Positions 24,918 to 33,522 of a stretch of 56,981 nucleotides of DNA are shown piece after piece. Numbering within the stretch: the stretch's first letter is position 1; each line of letters begins with the position of its first letter. Location: NCBI GenBank assembly GCA_029941785.1, contig JAPYTK010000010.1, positions 1 to 56,981 on the forward strand. The letters run 5' to 3'. The DNA is from Polyangiaceae bacterium. Lineage in GTDB: Bacteria > Myxococcota_A > Polyangia > Polyangiales > Polyangiaceae. A program made the translations under genes and the position numbers. Under the pieces are notes generated by a model. The model was not told the DNA's origin, made no database searches, and saw only the letters and a list, made by a program, of their open reading frames with translations.

Positions 24918-27086
24918 ATGAGCGGGAATACTCTCGTTATCAACGTCGACATTCGCGAGATCCGTGTGGCTCTCATCGAAGATGGCGTGATCGCAGAACT
25001 TCACATCGAACGACTCAGCTCCGTTGGCACGGTCGGAAACGTCTACGTCGGGACCGTCAGCCGTGTGCTGCCCGGCATGCAAGCGGCCTTCATCGACATT
25101 GGGGAGGAAAGAGCCGCTTTCCTACATGTCGAGGACCTCATCCGGCCAGCGGATTTTGACAAATACCTGGCGAAAGAGGAGCCGGAACTCGCCGAATCGG
25201 CTTCGTCCGAATCGGACGAAGCCGATGAAGCAGCGGAGCCGGTCGACGGCCTCGCGGCGGATGATGGCGACGACGAGCCCTTGGATGACGCGGAGGACGG
25301 CGACAACGCGGACGATGCGGATGACGCCGACGACGCCGACGATGCGGATGACGCCGACGATGCGGATGACGCCGACGATGCGGATGACGCCGACGACGCG
25401 GATGACGCCGACGACGCGGATGACGAATTGAGCATCGAGGTGGACTTCGATGATGGCGAGGAGACGCCGGCGCGACAGGATGGCGCCAGCGATGGGGAAA
25501 CCGACGGCGATGAGCCTTCTGAAAACGCCGATGGTGATTCCGATGCGGACGGTGAGGCGCCGGCCGATGTCGACGCCAGTGCGGAGTCTGAAACGGCTGA
25601 GGGCGAGCGCGGCAGCGAGGAAGCCGATGGCGAGAAGCACACCGGACGAGGGCGCCGACCCCGTCGCTCGCGACGCTCGAAGGTTTCACGTAGCGCACAA
25701 GCGCCAGAGCCTGCAAAACAAGAGACCAACAAGGGCGGTCGGCGGTCGGGCAATAGTGGGGGCAATAGTGGGGGCAATAGTGGGGGCAATCGTCGCGGTC
25801 GCAAGGGGGGCCAACGCGGCCAGCGCGGGCGAGAGCGACGTGGCCGAGCTCACGAATCCTCCCGCATCTCGAAAAACACGCCGATCCGCGAGGTTGTCCG
25901 TGAGGGCCAACAGGTCGTCGTGCAGGTCACCAAGGAGCCGATCGGTACCAAGGGTGCGCGCGTCAACAGTCACATCTCCTTGCCCGGACGGTACGTCGTG
26001 TATCTCCCCACGGTGGAGCACGTTGGCATCTCGAAGCGCATCGGCATCGACAAGGAGCGCCGCCGCCTCCGTGAGGCGATTGCGTCGGTCAAACCGCCTC
26101 AGGGTGGTCTGGTTGTGCGGACGGTAGCCGAGGGGTTGACCAAGAAGCACCTCAAGAGGGACGTGGGGTATCTCGTGCGTCTTTGGCAGCAGATCAGCCG
26201 CACCCGGACCGAGGTGCGCAAGGCGCCGGCCCTTCTTTACGAGGAACTCGATCTCGTGCTCAAGACCGCGCGCGACTTGTTCACGGACGACGTGTCTCGC
26301 ATCGTGATCGACAACAAGGAGCAGTTTGTTCGCCTGGGCCGATTCGTCGATATGTTCTCGCCCGAGCGAGTGAAGGACATCGAGTTGTACGAAGGTCGCG
26401 AGCCTCTGTTCGATGCCTACGGTATCGAAGACGAGATCGGGCGCGCGATCTCCCGCAAGGTGCCGCTGACGTCGGGGGGCCATTTGGTGATCGACCAGGC
26501 CGAGGCGCTGACGGCGATCGACGTGAACACCGGTCGCTACGTAGGCAAAGATTCCAAAGATCTCGAAGGGACAATCTTGCAGACGAACCTCGAGGCGGTG
26601 CAAGAGATCGCGTATCAGCTTCGTTTTCGCAACATTGGCGGCCTGATTATTTTGGACCTCATCGATATGGATCGCGCCGGGAATCGCGAGAAGGTGCGCC
26701 GCAGGCTCGACGAGTTCCTGAGCAAAGACAAGGCGAAGACCACCCTCAATCGCATCAGCGATTTGGGACTGATCGAGATGACGCGCAAGCGGACGCGCGA
26801 GAGTCTCGGCCGGGTCATGAACGAGTCGTGTTTTTATTGCGACGGGACGGGGCAGCTGCAGAGCAAGCAGACCATATCCTTCGAAATCCTGCGCCAAATT
26901 CGACGCGACCTGTCAAACCTCAAGGGCTACAAGATCACCATCAACGCCCATCCGGCCATCGTCGACATGCTCAAGACCGAGGAACAAGATGCACTGCGTG
27001 AAGCGGAGCGGTTGTTTTCGCGTCGGATCGAGCTCATCCCCTGCGATGGCTATCATATCGAGCAATACGATCTTGAGGGGATATAG
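24918..27086 (+). CDS. rng: ribonuclease E/G family protein with a large acidic/basic insert in the S1 domain
   Basis: A 722-aa RNase E/G, first gene of the operon. The S1 domain begins GNVYVGTVSRVLPGMQAAFI and is interrupted after about residue 75. Residues about 76-319 are an insert: acidic, with 13 tandem Ala-Asp-Asp units at 131-169, then Arg/Gly/Asn-rich (NSGGNSGGNSGG). The S1/RNase part resumes at NTPIREVVREGQQVVVQVTK. The catalytic region is intact: D535 (TAIDVNTGR) and D580 (IILDLIDM) match the two metal-binding Asp of RNase E, and C638/C641 (SCFYCDGTG) the zinc-link cysteines. The C-terminus is short, as in RNase G, with no degradosome tail. Expected role: rRNA processing and mRNA decay. 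Confidence 0.93.
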   Translation: MSGNTLVINVDIREIRVALIEDGVIAELHIERLSSVGTVGNVYVGTVSRVLPGMQAAFIDIGEERAAFLHVEDLIRPADFDKYLAKEEPELAESASSESDEADEAAEPVDGLAADDGDDEPLDDAEDGDNADDADDADDADDADDADDADDADDADDADDADDADDADDELSIEVDFDDGEETPARQDGASDGETDGDEPSENADGDSDADGEAPADVDASAESETAEGERGSEEADGEKHTGRGRRPRRSRRSKVSRSAQAPEPAKQETNKGGRRSGNSGGNSGGNSGGNRRGRKGGQRGQRGRERRGRAHESSRISKNTPIREVVREGQQVVVQVTKEPIGTKGARVNSHISLPGRYVVYLPTVEHVGISKRIGIDKERRRLREAIASVKPPQGGLVVRTVAEGLTKKHLKRDVGYLVRLWQQISRTRTEVRKAPALLYEELDLVLKTARDLFTDDVSRIVIDNKEQFVRLGRFVDMFSPERVKDIELYEGREPLFDAYGIEDEIGRAISRKVPLTSGGHLVIDQAEALTAIDVNTGRYVGKDSKDLEGTILQTNLEAVQEIAYQLRFRNIGGLIILDLIDMDRAGNREKVRRRLDEFLSKDKAKTTLNRISDLGLIEMTRKRTRESLGRVMNESCFYCDGTGQLQSKQTISFEILRQIRRDLSNLKGYKITINAHPAIVDMLKTEEQDALREAERLFSRRIELIPCDGYHIEQYDLEGI
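25308..25424 (+). repeat. 13 tandem 9-bp units coding Ala-Asp-Asp
   Basis: Thirteen in-frame copies of the consensus GCSGAYGAY, many arranged as an 18-bp higher unit in which GCG-GAT-GAC alternates with GCC-GAC-GAT or GCC-GAC-GAC. Copy-number change would keep the frame, so length polymorphism between strains is likely. Confidence 0.9.
25748..25783 (+). repeat. three 12-bp direct repeats coding Gly-Asn-Ser-Gly
   Basis: Three identical copies of GGGCAATAGTGG in tandem, plus a partial fourth, within the basic part of the RNase E/G insert. They are in frame. Confidence 0.85.
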
Positions 27087-27090
27087 CGAC

Positions 27091-27438
27091 ATGACGGACC
27101 CATCGGACCAGCGTCCTCGTGATCAGCGGGTGACCATCAACAAGGAGTTTGACTCCTTCGACGCTTTCGTCAGCGAGTATGTGACCAACATCTCGCGATC
27201 CGGCGTCTTCATTCGTTCGCGTGCGCCGCTTAGCATCGGGACCAAGGTGAACTTGAAGTTCACCGTACTGATGGACGAGATCGAGACGGTGGAGGGCGTG
27301 GGTGAGGTCGTTCGCGTGCACGACAGTCCACCGGGTATCGGTGTCGTGTTTACGGAGCTGTCCGGCTACTCCAAGACCATCATCGAACAGCTCCTGACGG
27401 CTCAGGCGAGAGTGGCTGACCCGACCGAGGAGGACTAG
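27091..27438 (+). CDS. PilZ-domain protein (TIGR02266-like)
   Basis: A 115-aa protein from ATG 27091, 4 nt after the RNase stop, with GAGGGG upstream. It contains RDQRVTINKEFDSFDAFVSE, YVTNISRSGVFIRSRAPLSI, GTKVNLKFTVLMDEIETVEG and GIGVVFTELSGYSKTIIEQL. The RxxxR-like start and the N-x-S-x-x-G block are those of PilZ folds; the layout fits the TIGR02266 group expanded in myxobacteria. Cyclic-di-GMP binding is possible; the arginine motif is imperfect. Its location between an RNase and the riboflavin genes is unexpected and may only reflect operon packing. Confidence 0.82.
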   Translation: MTDPSDQRPRDQRVTINKEFDSFDAFVSEYVTNISRSGVFIRSRAPLSIGTKVNLKFTVLMDEIETVEGVGEVVRVHDSPPGIGVVFTELSGYSKTIIEQLLTAQARVADPTEED

Positions 27439-27440
27439 GC

Positions 27441-28124
27441 GTGTTCACCGGCTTGGTCGAAACCACCGCCAGGGTGCAGTCGGTCGAGCGTAGTGGCCCG
27501 GATGCTCGCATCGCGCTCAGCGTGCCCGTTGACGAGCTTTGCTGGCCACGCTTCAAGCTCGGAGCTTCGGTGGCGGTGAGCGGCGTGTGCCTCACGGTGA
27601 CTCGGGAGCGCGAGGATGGTTTCGATGCGGACGTATCAGCGGAGACGCTGTCCTTGACGACTTTGGGGTCCCTCGTCACCGGCGATGAGGTGAACATTGA
27701 GCGTTCGTTGAAACTCGGCGACCCGATGGGGGGCCATATCGTCCTCGGCCATGTGGATGGGGTGGCGACAGTGCGTGCGGTAGATGCGGTGGGCGAGGCC
27801 CGCCGCATCGTCATTCGGCCCCCTGCAGCGCTCGTCTGTTTCATCGCAGCCAAGGGTTCGGTCTGCCTCGACGGGGTAAGCTTGACCGTCAACCGCCTCG
27901 AAGCGGCGGGCGGCGGCGAAGAAGACGATTTCGAACTCATGTTGGTTCCTCATACGCTCCAGATCACCATCCTCAGCGGGTGGGCAACAGGGAGCGAAGT
28001 GAACCTCGAGGTCGACGTATTGGCGCGTTACGTGTTACGCGGTGCCGAGGTCGATCGGCGCGACGATCCTCAGGCGCGGGATGCGCGTCTGATGGACAAG
28101 CTGGCACGCGGAGGCCTAATCTAA
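27441..28124 (+). CDS. ribE: riboflavin synthase alpha chain
   Basis: A 227-aa protein of two homologous lumazine-binding barrels. The N-terminus MFTGLVETTARVQSVERS and the repeated SVAVSGVCLTVT / GSVCLDGVSLTVN pair are diagnostic, as are GHIVLGHVDGVATV and LMLVPHTLQITIL. It converts two 6,7-dimethyl-8-ribityllumazine into riboflavin plus the pyrimidine by-product. It starts with GTG 27441 two bases after the PilZ gene, whose end supplies the GAGGAGGA ribosome site. A short Gly/Glu-rich insert (EAAGGGEEDDF) lies in the second barrel. Confidence 0.96.
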   Translation: MFTGLVETTARVQSVERSGPDARIALSVPVDELCWPRFKLGASVAVSGVCLTVTREREDGFDADVSAETLSLTTLGSLVTGDEVNIERSLKLGDPMGGHIVLGHVDGVATVRAVDAVGEARRIVIRPPAALVCFIAAKGSVCLDGVSLTVNRLEAAGGGEEDDFELMLVPHTLQITILSGWATGSEVNLEVDVLARYVLRGAEVDRRDDPQARDARLMDKLARGGLI

Positions 28125-28136
28125 GGGAAATCGAAT

Positions 28137-29336
28137 ATGCCTGCTTCTGCCATTGCCCCCCGCTACCTCACGATCGACTCGGCTGTGCTGGATCGCGTCA
28201 ACCGCGCGCTCGACGCGATCCGAGCTGGAAAGATGATCATTCTCGTCGATGACGAGGATCGTGAGAACGAAGGGGATCTGACCATGGCTGCGGATCGGAT
28301 CAGCCCCGAGGCGATCACCTTCATGGCCACTCATGGCCGTGGCTTGATCTGTTTGGCCCTGGACGAAGAGCAGGTAGGCCGTTTGGACCTTCCGATGATG
28401 ACCGTGCCCGGTCGTGGCGGACCCGCTCTGGGGACCGCCTTCACCGTGAGCATCGAGGCCGCGACAGGCGTCACGACAGGGATCAGCGCGGCGGATCGCG
28501 CGCGGACGATTCAGGTCGCCACCGATCCGGAATCCAAGCCGAACGATGTCGTCACGCCGGGCCATGTGTTTCCACTGAAGGCACGGCCTGGTGGGGTACT
28601 CGTCAGGACAGGGCAGACTGAAGGCTCCGTCGACTTGGCTCGTTTGGCGGGCTGCCGCCCGGCTGGGGTGATTTGCGAGATCATGAAAGACGACGGGACG
28701 ATGGCCCGGATGCCCGACCTCGAGCAGTTCGCCGAGGAGCACAGCTTGTGCATCCTGACGGTGGCCGATCTCATTCAGTACCGCTTGCAGACCGAGACCT
28801 TGGTCAAACGCATCGAGGAACGGACGGTGACGCTCGACGCGACGGGGACGGAGTGGCGCGCGATCGTCTACGGCACCGACGTCGAAGCGCGTCAGGTCAT
28901 CGCCCTCGTGAAGGGCGAACTCGTCGATGGCGATCCGGTCTTGACGCGTGTTCATGCCGGATCGGTCGTGTCGGATCTTTTCTGCTCGACGTCGGCCGAA
29001 GGTGGACACCATTTGCGGGAAGCGATCGCGCGTATCGAGCAGGCGGGTCGCGGCGTCGTGCTCTACTTGGCTCCGCAGAGTTCTCTCGCTGAAGAACTCA
29101 GGCGAGTGACGCGCGTGACCTCGGGGCCCGACAGCGCGACGAGTCTTACCCCCGCTTCTCGTCGCGCTGGCGAACAGCACACGCTTCGGCGTTTTGGTTT
29201 GGGGGCACAGGTGCTGAGTGATCTCGGCGTGTCCAAGCTGAGGCTGCTCACAAACAGCCAACGGAAAATCGCAGGCCTCACGGGCTACGGACTCGAAGTC
29301 GTCGAGCGTGTACCCTTGGAAGCCAGGGAGAAATGA
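28137..29336 (+). CDS. ribBA: RibBA with active DHBP synthase half and degenerate GTP cyclohydrolase II half (RibBX-like)
   Basis: Residues about 15-205 are a complete 3,4-dihydroxy-2-butanone-4-phosphate synthase: [78 protein letters not shown]. Residues about 205-399 have the fold and the C-terminal [15 protein letters not shown] of GTP cyclohydrolase II. The zinc site is lost: the usual HSEC...RCDCG segment reads [18 protein letters not shown], with one Cys instead of three. The RQEGRGIGL segment reads [13 protein letters not shown] infer no cyclohydrolase activity. It starts at ATG 28137 and overlaps ribH by 4 bp. Confidence 0.93.
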   Translation: MPASAIAPRYLTIDSAVLDRVNRALDAIRAGKMIILVDDEDRENEGDLTMAADRISPEAITFMATHGRGLICLALDEEQVGRLDLPMMTVPGRGGPALGTAFTVSIEAATGVTTGISAADRARTIQVATDPESKPNDVVTPGHVFPLKARPGGVLVRTGQTEGSVDLARLAGCRPAGVICEIMKDDGTMARMPDLEQFAEEHSLCILTVADLIQYRLQTETLVKRIEERTVTLDATGTEWRAIVYGTDVEARQVIALVKGELVDGDPVLTRVHAGSVVSDLFCSTSAEGGHHLREAIARIEQAGRGVVLYLAPQSSLAEELRRVTRVTSGPDSATSLTPASRRAGEQHTLRRFGLGAQVLSDLGVSKLRLLTNSQRKIAGLTGYGLEVVERVPLEAREK

Positions 29337-29830
29337 TGGCGAAGAATACGAAACAAGATGAGATCACGGTCGTCGAGGCCAACATGGTCGTACCCCAAGG
29401 CAGTCGATTTACGATCGTCGCGGCTCGCTTTAACAGTTTCATCGTCGACCACCTCGTGACGGGCGCGGTGGACACCTTGGTCCGCCATGGTGCCTCGAGG
29501 AGCGCAATCACGGTCGTCAAAGCGCCCGGGGCCTGGGAGATGCCGATGGTGGCACAGCGGGTGGCTCGCCAAGATGGCGTGGATGCCATCGTCGCTGTCG
29601 GATGTGTGATCCGGGGCGGCACTCCGCACTTTGAGTACATCGCCGGTGAAGTCACCAAGGGCTTGGCTCAGGTGTCGCTTCAGAGTGGTGTGCCAGTGGC
29701 CTTTGGCGTGCTGACGACGGATACCATCGAGCAAGCGATCGAGCGTGCCGGTACCAAGGCGGGCAACAAGGGCGCGGAAGCAGCGATGGCGGCGATCGAA
29801 ATGGTCGGACTCGTCAAGCAGCTCGGTTGA
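29333..29830 (+). CDS. ribH: 6,7-dimethyl-8-ribityllumazine synthase
   Basis: A 165-aa lumazine synthase: [38 protein letters not shown] (substrate-binding AWE), [20 protein letters not shown] with the catalytic His of PHFEY, and [20 protein letters not shown] followed by [12 protein letters not shown]. It joins the pyrimidine intermediate with dihydroxybutanone phosphate. Start ATG overlaps the RibBA stop as ATGA, so the two are probably co-translated. An N-terminal extension of about 20 residues precedes the conserved core. Confidence 0.96.
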   Translation: MMAKNTKQDEITVVEANMVVPQGSRFTIVAARFNSFIVDHLVTGAVDTLVRHGASRSAITVVKAPGAWEMPMVAQRVARQDGVDAIVAVGCVIRGGTPHFEYIAGEVTKGLAQVSLQSGVPVAFGVLTTDTIEQAIERAGTKAGNKGAEAAMAAIEMVGLVKQLG

Positions 29831-29837
29831 CGTTACC

Positions 29838-30269
29838 ATGGGAGCTCGTAGCGATGGCCGTCAGTCGGCGCTTCAGATCTTGTTCGCGCTCGATGCGCAA
29901 GAAGCGGAAGCTGTGGCGCACGACGTCGTCGAGCTCGCGATCGCCGATTTTTGGCGGCAGACACCGGGGGCTCTGGAGGGGAAGGCCTTCGCCGACGAAC
30001 TGGTGAAGCAAATCATGAGTCGCCGGGACGCCATCGACGAGCAGATCGGTCGAGCAAGTCGTACGTGGCGCCTGGATCGAATGGCACGAGTGGATCGCAA
30101 CGTGCTTAGGCTCGGAACTGCGGAATTGCTCGAACGTGATGTGCCGCGGGCGGTTGTCATCGATGAGGCGGTCGAGCTGGCGAAGCGTTTCGGCGGTGAG
30201 GGGTCCGGTGTTTTCATCAATGGCGTACTCGATCGCATCGCCGAGGATATCGAACAAGGCGCTTCTTAA
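29838..30269 (+). CDS. nusB: transcription antitermination factor NusB
   Basis: A 143-aa NusB: ARSDGRQSALQILFALDAQ at the N-terminus (arginine-rich boxA RNA-binding helix), then RMARVDRNVLRLGTAELLE, VPRAVVIDEAVELAKRFGGE and GSGVFINGVLDRIAEDIEQG. It binds boxA RNA with NusE (S10) for rRNA antitermination. It starts at ATG 29838, 7 nt after ribH; ribH-nusB pairing is common in bacteria. It is the last gene of the operon and is convergent with the sigma-54 activator. Confidence 0.96.
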   Translation: MGARSDGRQSALQILFALDAQEAEAVAHDVVELAIADFWRQTPGALEGKAFADELVKQIMSRRDAIDEQIGRASRTWRLDRMARVDRNVLRLGTAELLERDVPRAVVIDEAVELAKRFGGEGSGVFINGVLDRIAEDIEQGAS

Positions 30270-30314
30270 GTCTTCGTGCGCATCCGGCCCCTGGAGGTAT
30301 CGGATCGCTCGGGA

Positions 30315-32201
30315 CTAGCTCTCCGGTACCGGCTTCGATTCTCGTTCGAGATAGCGGAAGATCGTGCGCGGGTCGACGCCGAGGTCCCGGGCGGTCTGGG
30401 TGCGGTTGCCGTCATTGCGTTTGAGTACGTCCAATACGTAGCTGCGTTGAAACTCTTCTTTGGCCTTCTCGAGCGGGACGATGTTGATTGCTTGATCACT
30501 TCCGAGATCCAGATCGTCGGGGCCAAGGAGTTTTCGGTCGCAAAGCACGAGCGCTTTCTTGATGCGATTTTGGAGCTGCCGGATGTTGCCCGGCCAGTTG
30601 TATCTCCTGATGGCCGCAACAGCCGAGGGGCTAAAACCTCGTACCGGGCTGGCAAGCTCGTCGGCATATTTTCCCAGCAGCATCTTTGCGATGATTTGCA
30701 CGTCGTCGCCCCGCTCTCTCAGCGGGGGGAGCCACAAGCCCACGACATTGAGCCGGTAGAACAAGTCTTCACGAAATTGGCCGTTGCTGACCATCTGCTC
30801 GAGATTGCGGTTGGTTGCCGCGATGACACGGATGTCGACACGCTCGGTCTTGGAACTGCCAACGCGGATGACGATGCGCTCCTGGAGAACGCGCAAGAGC
30901 TTCACTTGGAGGTTGAGTGGCAGCTCACCCACCTCGTCCAAGAAGAGCGAACCGCCGTTGGCGACATGGAATTTCCCCTGCCGTTCGGTCACGGCGCCGG
31001 TGAACGCGCCCTTGACGTGTCCGAAGAGTTCGCTCTCGATGAGATTTTCTGGAATGGCTCCGCAGTTGATGGTGACGAAGGGCCCGGTGGCACGACCACT
31101 GCGCCGGTGTACCTCGTGAGCGACGAGTTCTTTGCCGGTGCCCGTCTCGCCCGTGATCAGAACACTGATATCGGTCGCGGCGACTTTTTCGACCTTGCGG
31201 AAGACCTCCCGCATCGAGTCGCAGGCGCCGATGATTTCGCCGAAACGCTTGTCTCGCAACTCCGATTCGAGCTTGGCCTTATCCTCGCGAAGCGCCGCGA
31301 GGAGCATCGCGTTTTGAAGAATGAGCGAGGCTTGGGCGCCAAAAATGCTGAGTAGGTCGAGCTGGGGTCGGCGAAAGAGCTGCTTGATCTTGTCGTTGCC
31401 GAGATAAAGCACGCCGATAACCTCGCCTTGAGCGAGCAAAGGCGCGCAGATCACGCTGGAGAGCTGCATCGCGATGACGCTCTCACTTTGGCCAAATGTC
31501 GTGTCGCCGACTGCGTCCGAGACGATGAGAGGTTCGCCCGTCTCCACGACTCGTTGGACGATGCTGTCCGAGATGCCGCTCTCCTGTTCGTCGTCGCCCA
31601 ACGCGATCGAGGAGCCGTCGATGTTCCGTGCGGCTCGTACCGTCCACCGGTGACCGCTGTCGTCACCCGGTGCGCGCGTTGGCATCTCCAGCGCGGTGTC
31701 GAGGACGAGCAAGAAGCCTTTCTCCGCGCTCGTGAGTTCGATCACGTCGTCGAGCATGGTCGCAAGCAACTCGTTCAGATCGCGGATCTTGATGAGCTTG
31801 GAGCTGAAGCTGAATAGCTTGCGAACACCGGCAATTTCGTGGGCTCCGAGTTCCGTGGCTTGCGTGACCGCGCCGTCCGAGGGTGCATCTTTGCGGGCGC
31901 GCTTGAGTCCTTCCGCGAACATCGAGAAGCCGATTTCGGCACCGGTCAACACCACGCGGTCTCCGTGGACGAGGCGGGCACGCCGCTTCTTTTTGCCGTT
32001 GATGGTCATTTTTCCACTGCGCTCGATCTCCTCGATCAGGAAATCGCGACCATCGAAGTTGATGCGAACGTGGTTCGCCAGGGCGTCGGTGCCCGTGATC
32101 ACCAAATCGTTGTCCGCCGCTTTGCCGATCGTCGTCAGCGCCTTGTGAATGCTGTAGAGGCGGGGGGGGCCCTCGGCGACGTAGTACTTGAGTGTGGGCA
32201 T
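30315..32201 (-). CDS. FHA-GAF sigma-54-dependent transcriptional activator (Fis-type HTH)
   Basis: A 628-aa enhancer-binding protein. Residues about 15-95 are an FHA domain, about 125-300 a GAF domain, 325-560 the AAA+ module, and the last 45 residues a Fis-like HTH (NRTQTARDLGVDPRTIFRYL). The AAA+ part is complete: Walker A GETGTGKE (351-358), the sigma-54 loop GAFTGA (398-403), Walker B SLFLDEVGE. The FHA phosphothreonine pocket is altered: IGKAADNDLVI has Lys for the usual Arg, and the Ser-Arg before His (DALANHVRI) is missing. Such FHA regulators respond to Ser/Thr kinases in myxobacteria; here phospho-binding is doubtful. It is monocistronic, convergent with nusB. Confidence 0.95.
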   Translation of the reverse strand: MPTLKYYVAEGPPRLYSIHKALTTIGKAADNDLVITGTDALANHVRINFDGRDFLIEEIERSGKMTINGKKKRRARLVHGDRVVLTGAEIGFSMFAEGLKRARKDAPSDGAVTQATELGAHEIAGVRKLFSFSSKLIKIRDLNELLATMLDDVIELTSAEKGFLLVLDTALEMPTRAPGDDSGHRWTVRAARNIDGSSIALGDDEQESGISDSIVQRVVETGEPLIVSDAVGDTTFGQSESVIAMQLSSVICAPLLAQGEVIGVLYLGNDKIKQLFRRPQLDLLSIFGAQASLILQNAMLLAALREDKAKLESELRDKRFGEIIGACDSMREVFRKVEKVAATDISVLITGETGTGKELVAHEVHRRSGRATGPFVTINCGAIPENLIESELFGHVKGAFTGAVTERQGKFHVANGGSLFLDEVGELPLNLQVKLLRVLQERIVIRVGSSKTERVDIRVIAATNRNLEQMVSNGQFREDLFYRLNVVGLWLPPLRERGDDVQIIAKMLLGKYADELASPVRGFSPSAVAAIRRYNWPGNIRQLQNRIKKALVLCDRKLLGPDDLDLGSDQAINIVPLEKAKEEFQRSYVLDVLKRNDGNRTQTARDLGVDPRTIFRYLERESKPVPES

Positions 32202-32295
32202 AGGGCTCGTCCCATCGCGGGCGGCGAGGCGACGCTAGCACGGTGCAGTGCCTCTGGCACGGCTCAGGCACGAAGACCGTTTTGAGCCATGCAGA

Positions 32296-33396
32296 TCACC
32301 ACAAGCCGCCGGTCAATTGAACCCCGAGTCCATGGTTGACGACCATGGGGCTGACGCTCCAAAGTTGCACCGGACGCTCCGCTCGACGCTGGCGTTCCCG
32401 CTCTGACGGCGCGGCAACTGGGCCGCGTCGGGCCGAAAAGATGCCACCGAGCGTGAGGCCAATGGTGCCCGCTACCCCTTGGAAGATCAGGCCGCGGCGG
32501 GGATCGTAGTCTCCGGAGCTGGCGGCGTAGAAGATGTACACGGGGAGGGAAGCGGCGGTGCCGATCCCCAAGCCGCCCCACATCCAGCCGATTTGGTGCC
32601 AGCTGGGTGTCCACACCAGGGATGTGCCTATGGCTCCGGCGACGCCGAGGTTGAACCCAATCAGTCCGCCGAGGGAAACGTCGTCGTTCGTGCGGGCCCA
32701 GTCGGCTTTGGCTGGGGAGGCGCCGCCACCGAGAAAGCTACCGATGGTGGCGCCCCAGAAGGCACTCGATGCGATGAAGATGTTCGTTTGGGGTTTAGGG
32801 CGCAGGAAGTAGTAGAGGGCGAATCCGCCGGCGCCGCCAAGTGTCGAGGCGATCGTCTCCGCGCGGGCCAGCCCACGGAAACCCCATTCGTCCGCGGCTG
32901 CGGCGCGACTCCACTGCGTTCCCGCGATGGCAAGGCCTTCTCCTGCGCCGATGATCATTCCCGTGGCGATGGCTGAAGGCATGCCTTCGGGCATCCCGCG
33001 TGGGTACGCGAAGCGGTCGAGGAGGTACACGCCGATGGGTGCGGTTCCGCCGAGCAGAAGCGGTGGAATGAGCCGCAAGCCGGGATCGCCAATATCGGCT
33101 TCTGCGTCGATCCAGATCCCTGTGCCGATCCCCCAGGTTACGGAGGTGCCATAGAGGTAGCCGAGCTCCAGTCCGGTCGAGACGCGCCGGGAGGGGGCTT
33201 GCCGGTAGGTTGGGGCGCCATACCCTGGTTGCCCGTAGCCGGGTGGGGGAGGTGTCGGTTGCGGGCCGTAGCGTGGGGGGGTGCCATAACCACCGGGGGG
33301 CGGGTATTGGGCATGCACTCCCGGTGAGACGAGAAGCAGCGTCAGTCCCAGCGTCAATGTGGCGATCAATCGGGCGAGTTTTGAGAGCGGCACCAT
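32296..33396 (-). CDS. membrane/envelope protein of unknown function with Pro/Gly/Tyr-rich N-terminus
   Basis: I do not recognise the family. The 366-aa product has a signal peptide (LARLIATLTLGLTLLLVSPG, cleavage after VHA), then a Pro/Gly/Tyr-rich stretch (residues about 32-68). The rest is Gly-rich, with alternating hydrophobic segments (GTAPIGVYLLDRFAYP, AETIASTLGGAGGFALYYFL, IFIASSAFWGATIGSFLGGG, GLIGFNLGVAGAIGTSLVW). These may be beta-barrel strands or short membrane helices. The C-terminus LWSVSPMVVNHGLGVQLTGG resembles an outer-membrane final strand. The ATG lies 6 nt after TAAAGT with no ribosome site. Confidence 0.72.
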   Translation of the reverse strand: MVPLSKLARLIATLTLGLTLLLVSPGVHAQYPPPGGYGTPPRYGPQPTPPPPGYGQPGYGAPTYRQAPSRRVSTGLELGYLYGTSVTWGIGTGIWIDAEADIGDPGLRLIPPLLLGGTAPIGVYLLDRFAYPRGMPEGMPSAIATGMIIGAGEGLAIAGTQWSRAAAADEWGFRGLARAETIASTLGGAGGFALYYFLRPKPQTNIFIASSAFWGATIGSFLGGGASPAKADWARTNDDVSLGGLIGFNLGVAGAIGTSLVWTPSWHQIGWMWGGLGIGTAASLPVYIFYAASSGDYDPRRGLIFQGVAGTIGLTLGGIFSARRGPVAAPSERERQRRAERPVQLWSVSPMVVNHGLGVQLTGGLW

Positions 33397-33485
33397 GCCC
33401 CTACTTTAATTGAGGTCACAGGATTTCGCCATTCGCTGCCTGTGCTGGAGCGCGCCGGGGGGTAACAAGCCCGGTCAGGCGCGAA

Positions 33486-33522
33486 TTGGCGTCAGCCCGT
33501 CAAGCGCTCTATGGTTTGTCCC
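33486..33522 (+). promoter_or_regulatory. predicted leaderless promoter of the 33523 lipoprotein gene
   Basis: TTGGCG (33486-33491), an 18-bp spacer and TATGGT (33510-33515) are followed by 7 nt and ATG 33523. The expected start site lies at or one base before the ATG, and no ribosome site is seen. Confidence 0.4.

Noticed and set aside
25308-25424. Regular short repeats considered as a CRISPR or satellite array
   Set aside because: Units are 9 bp, contiguous, without spacers, and in frame inside RNase E/G.
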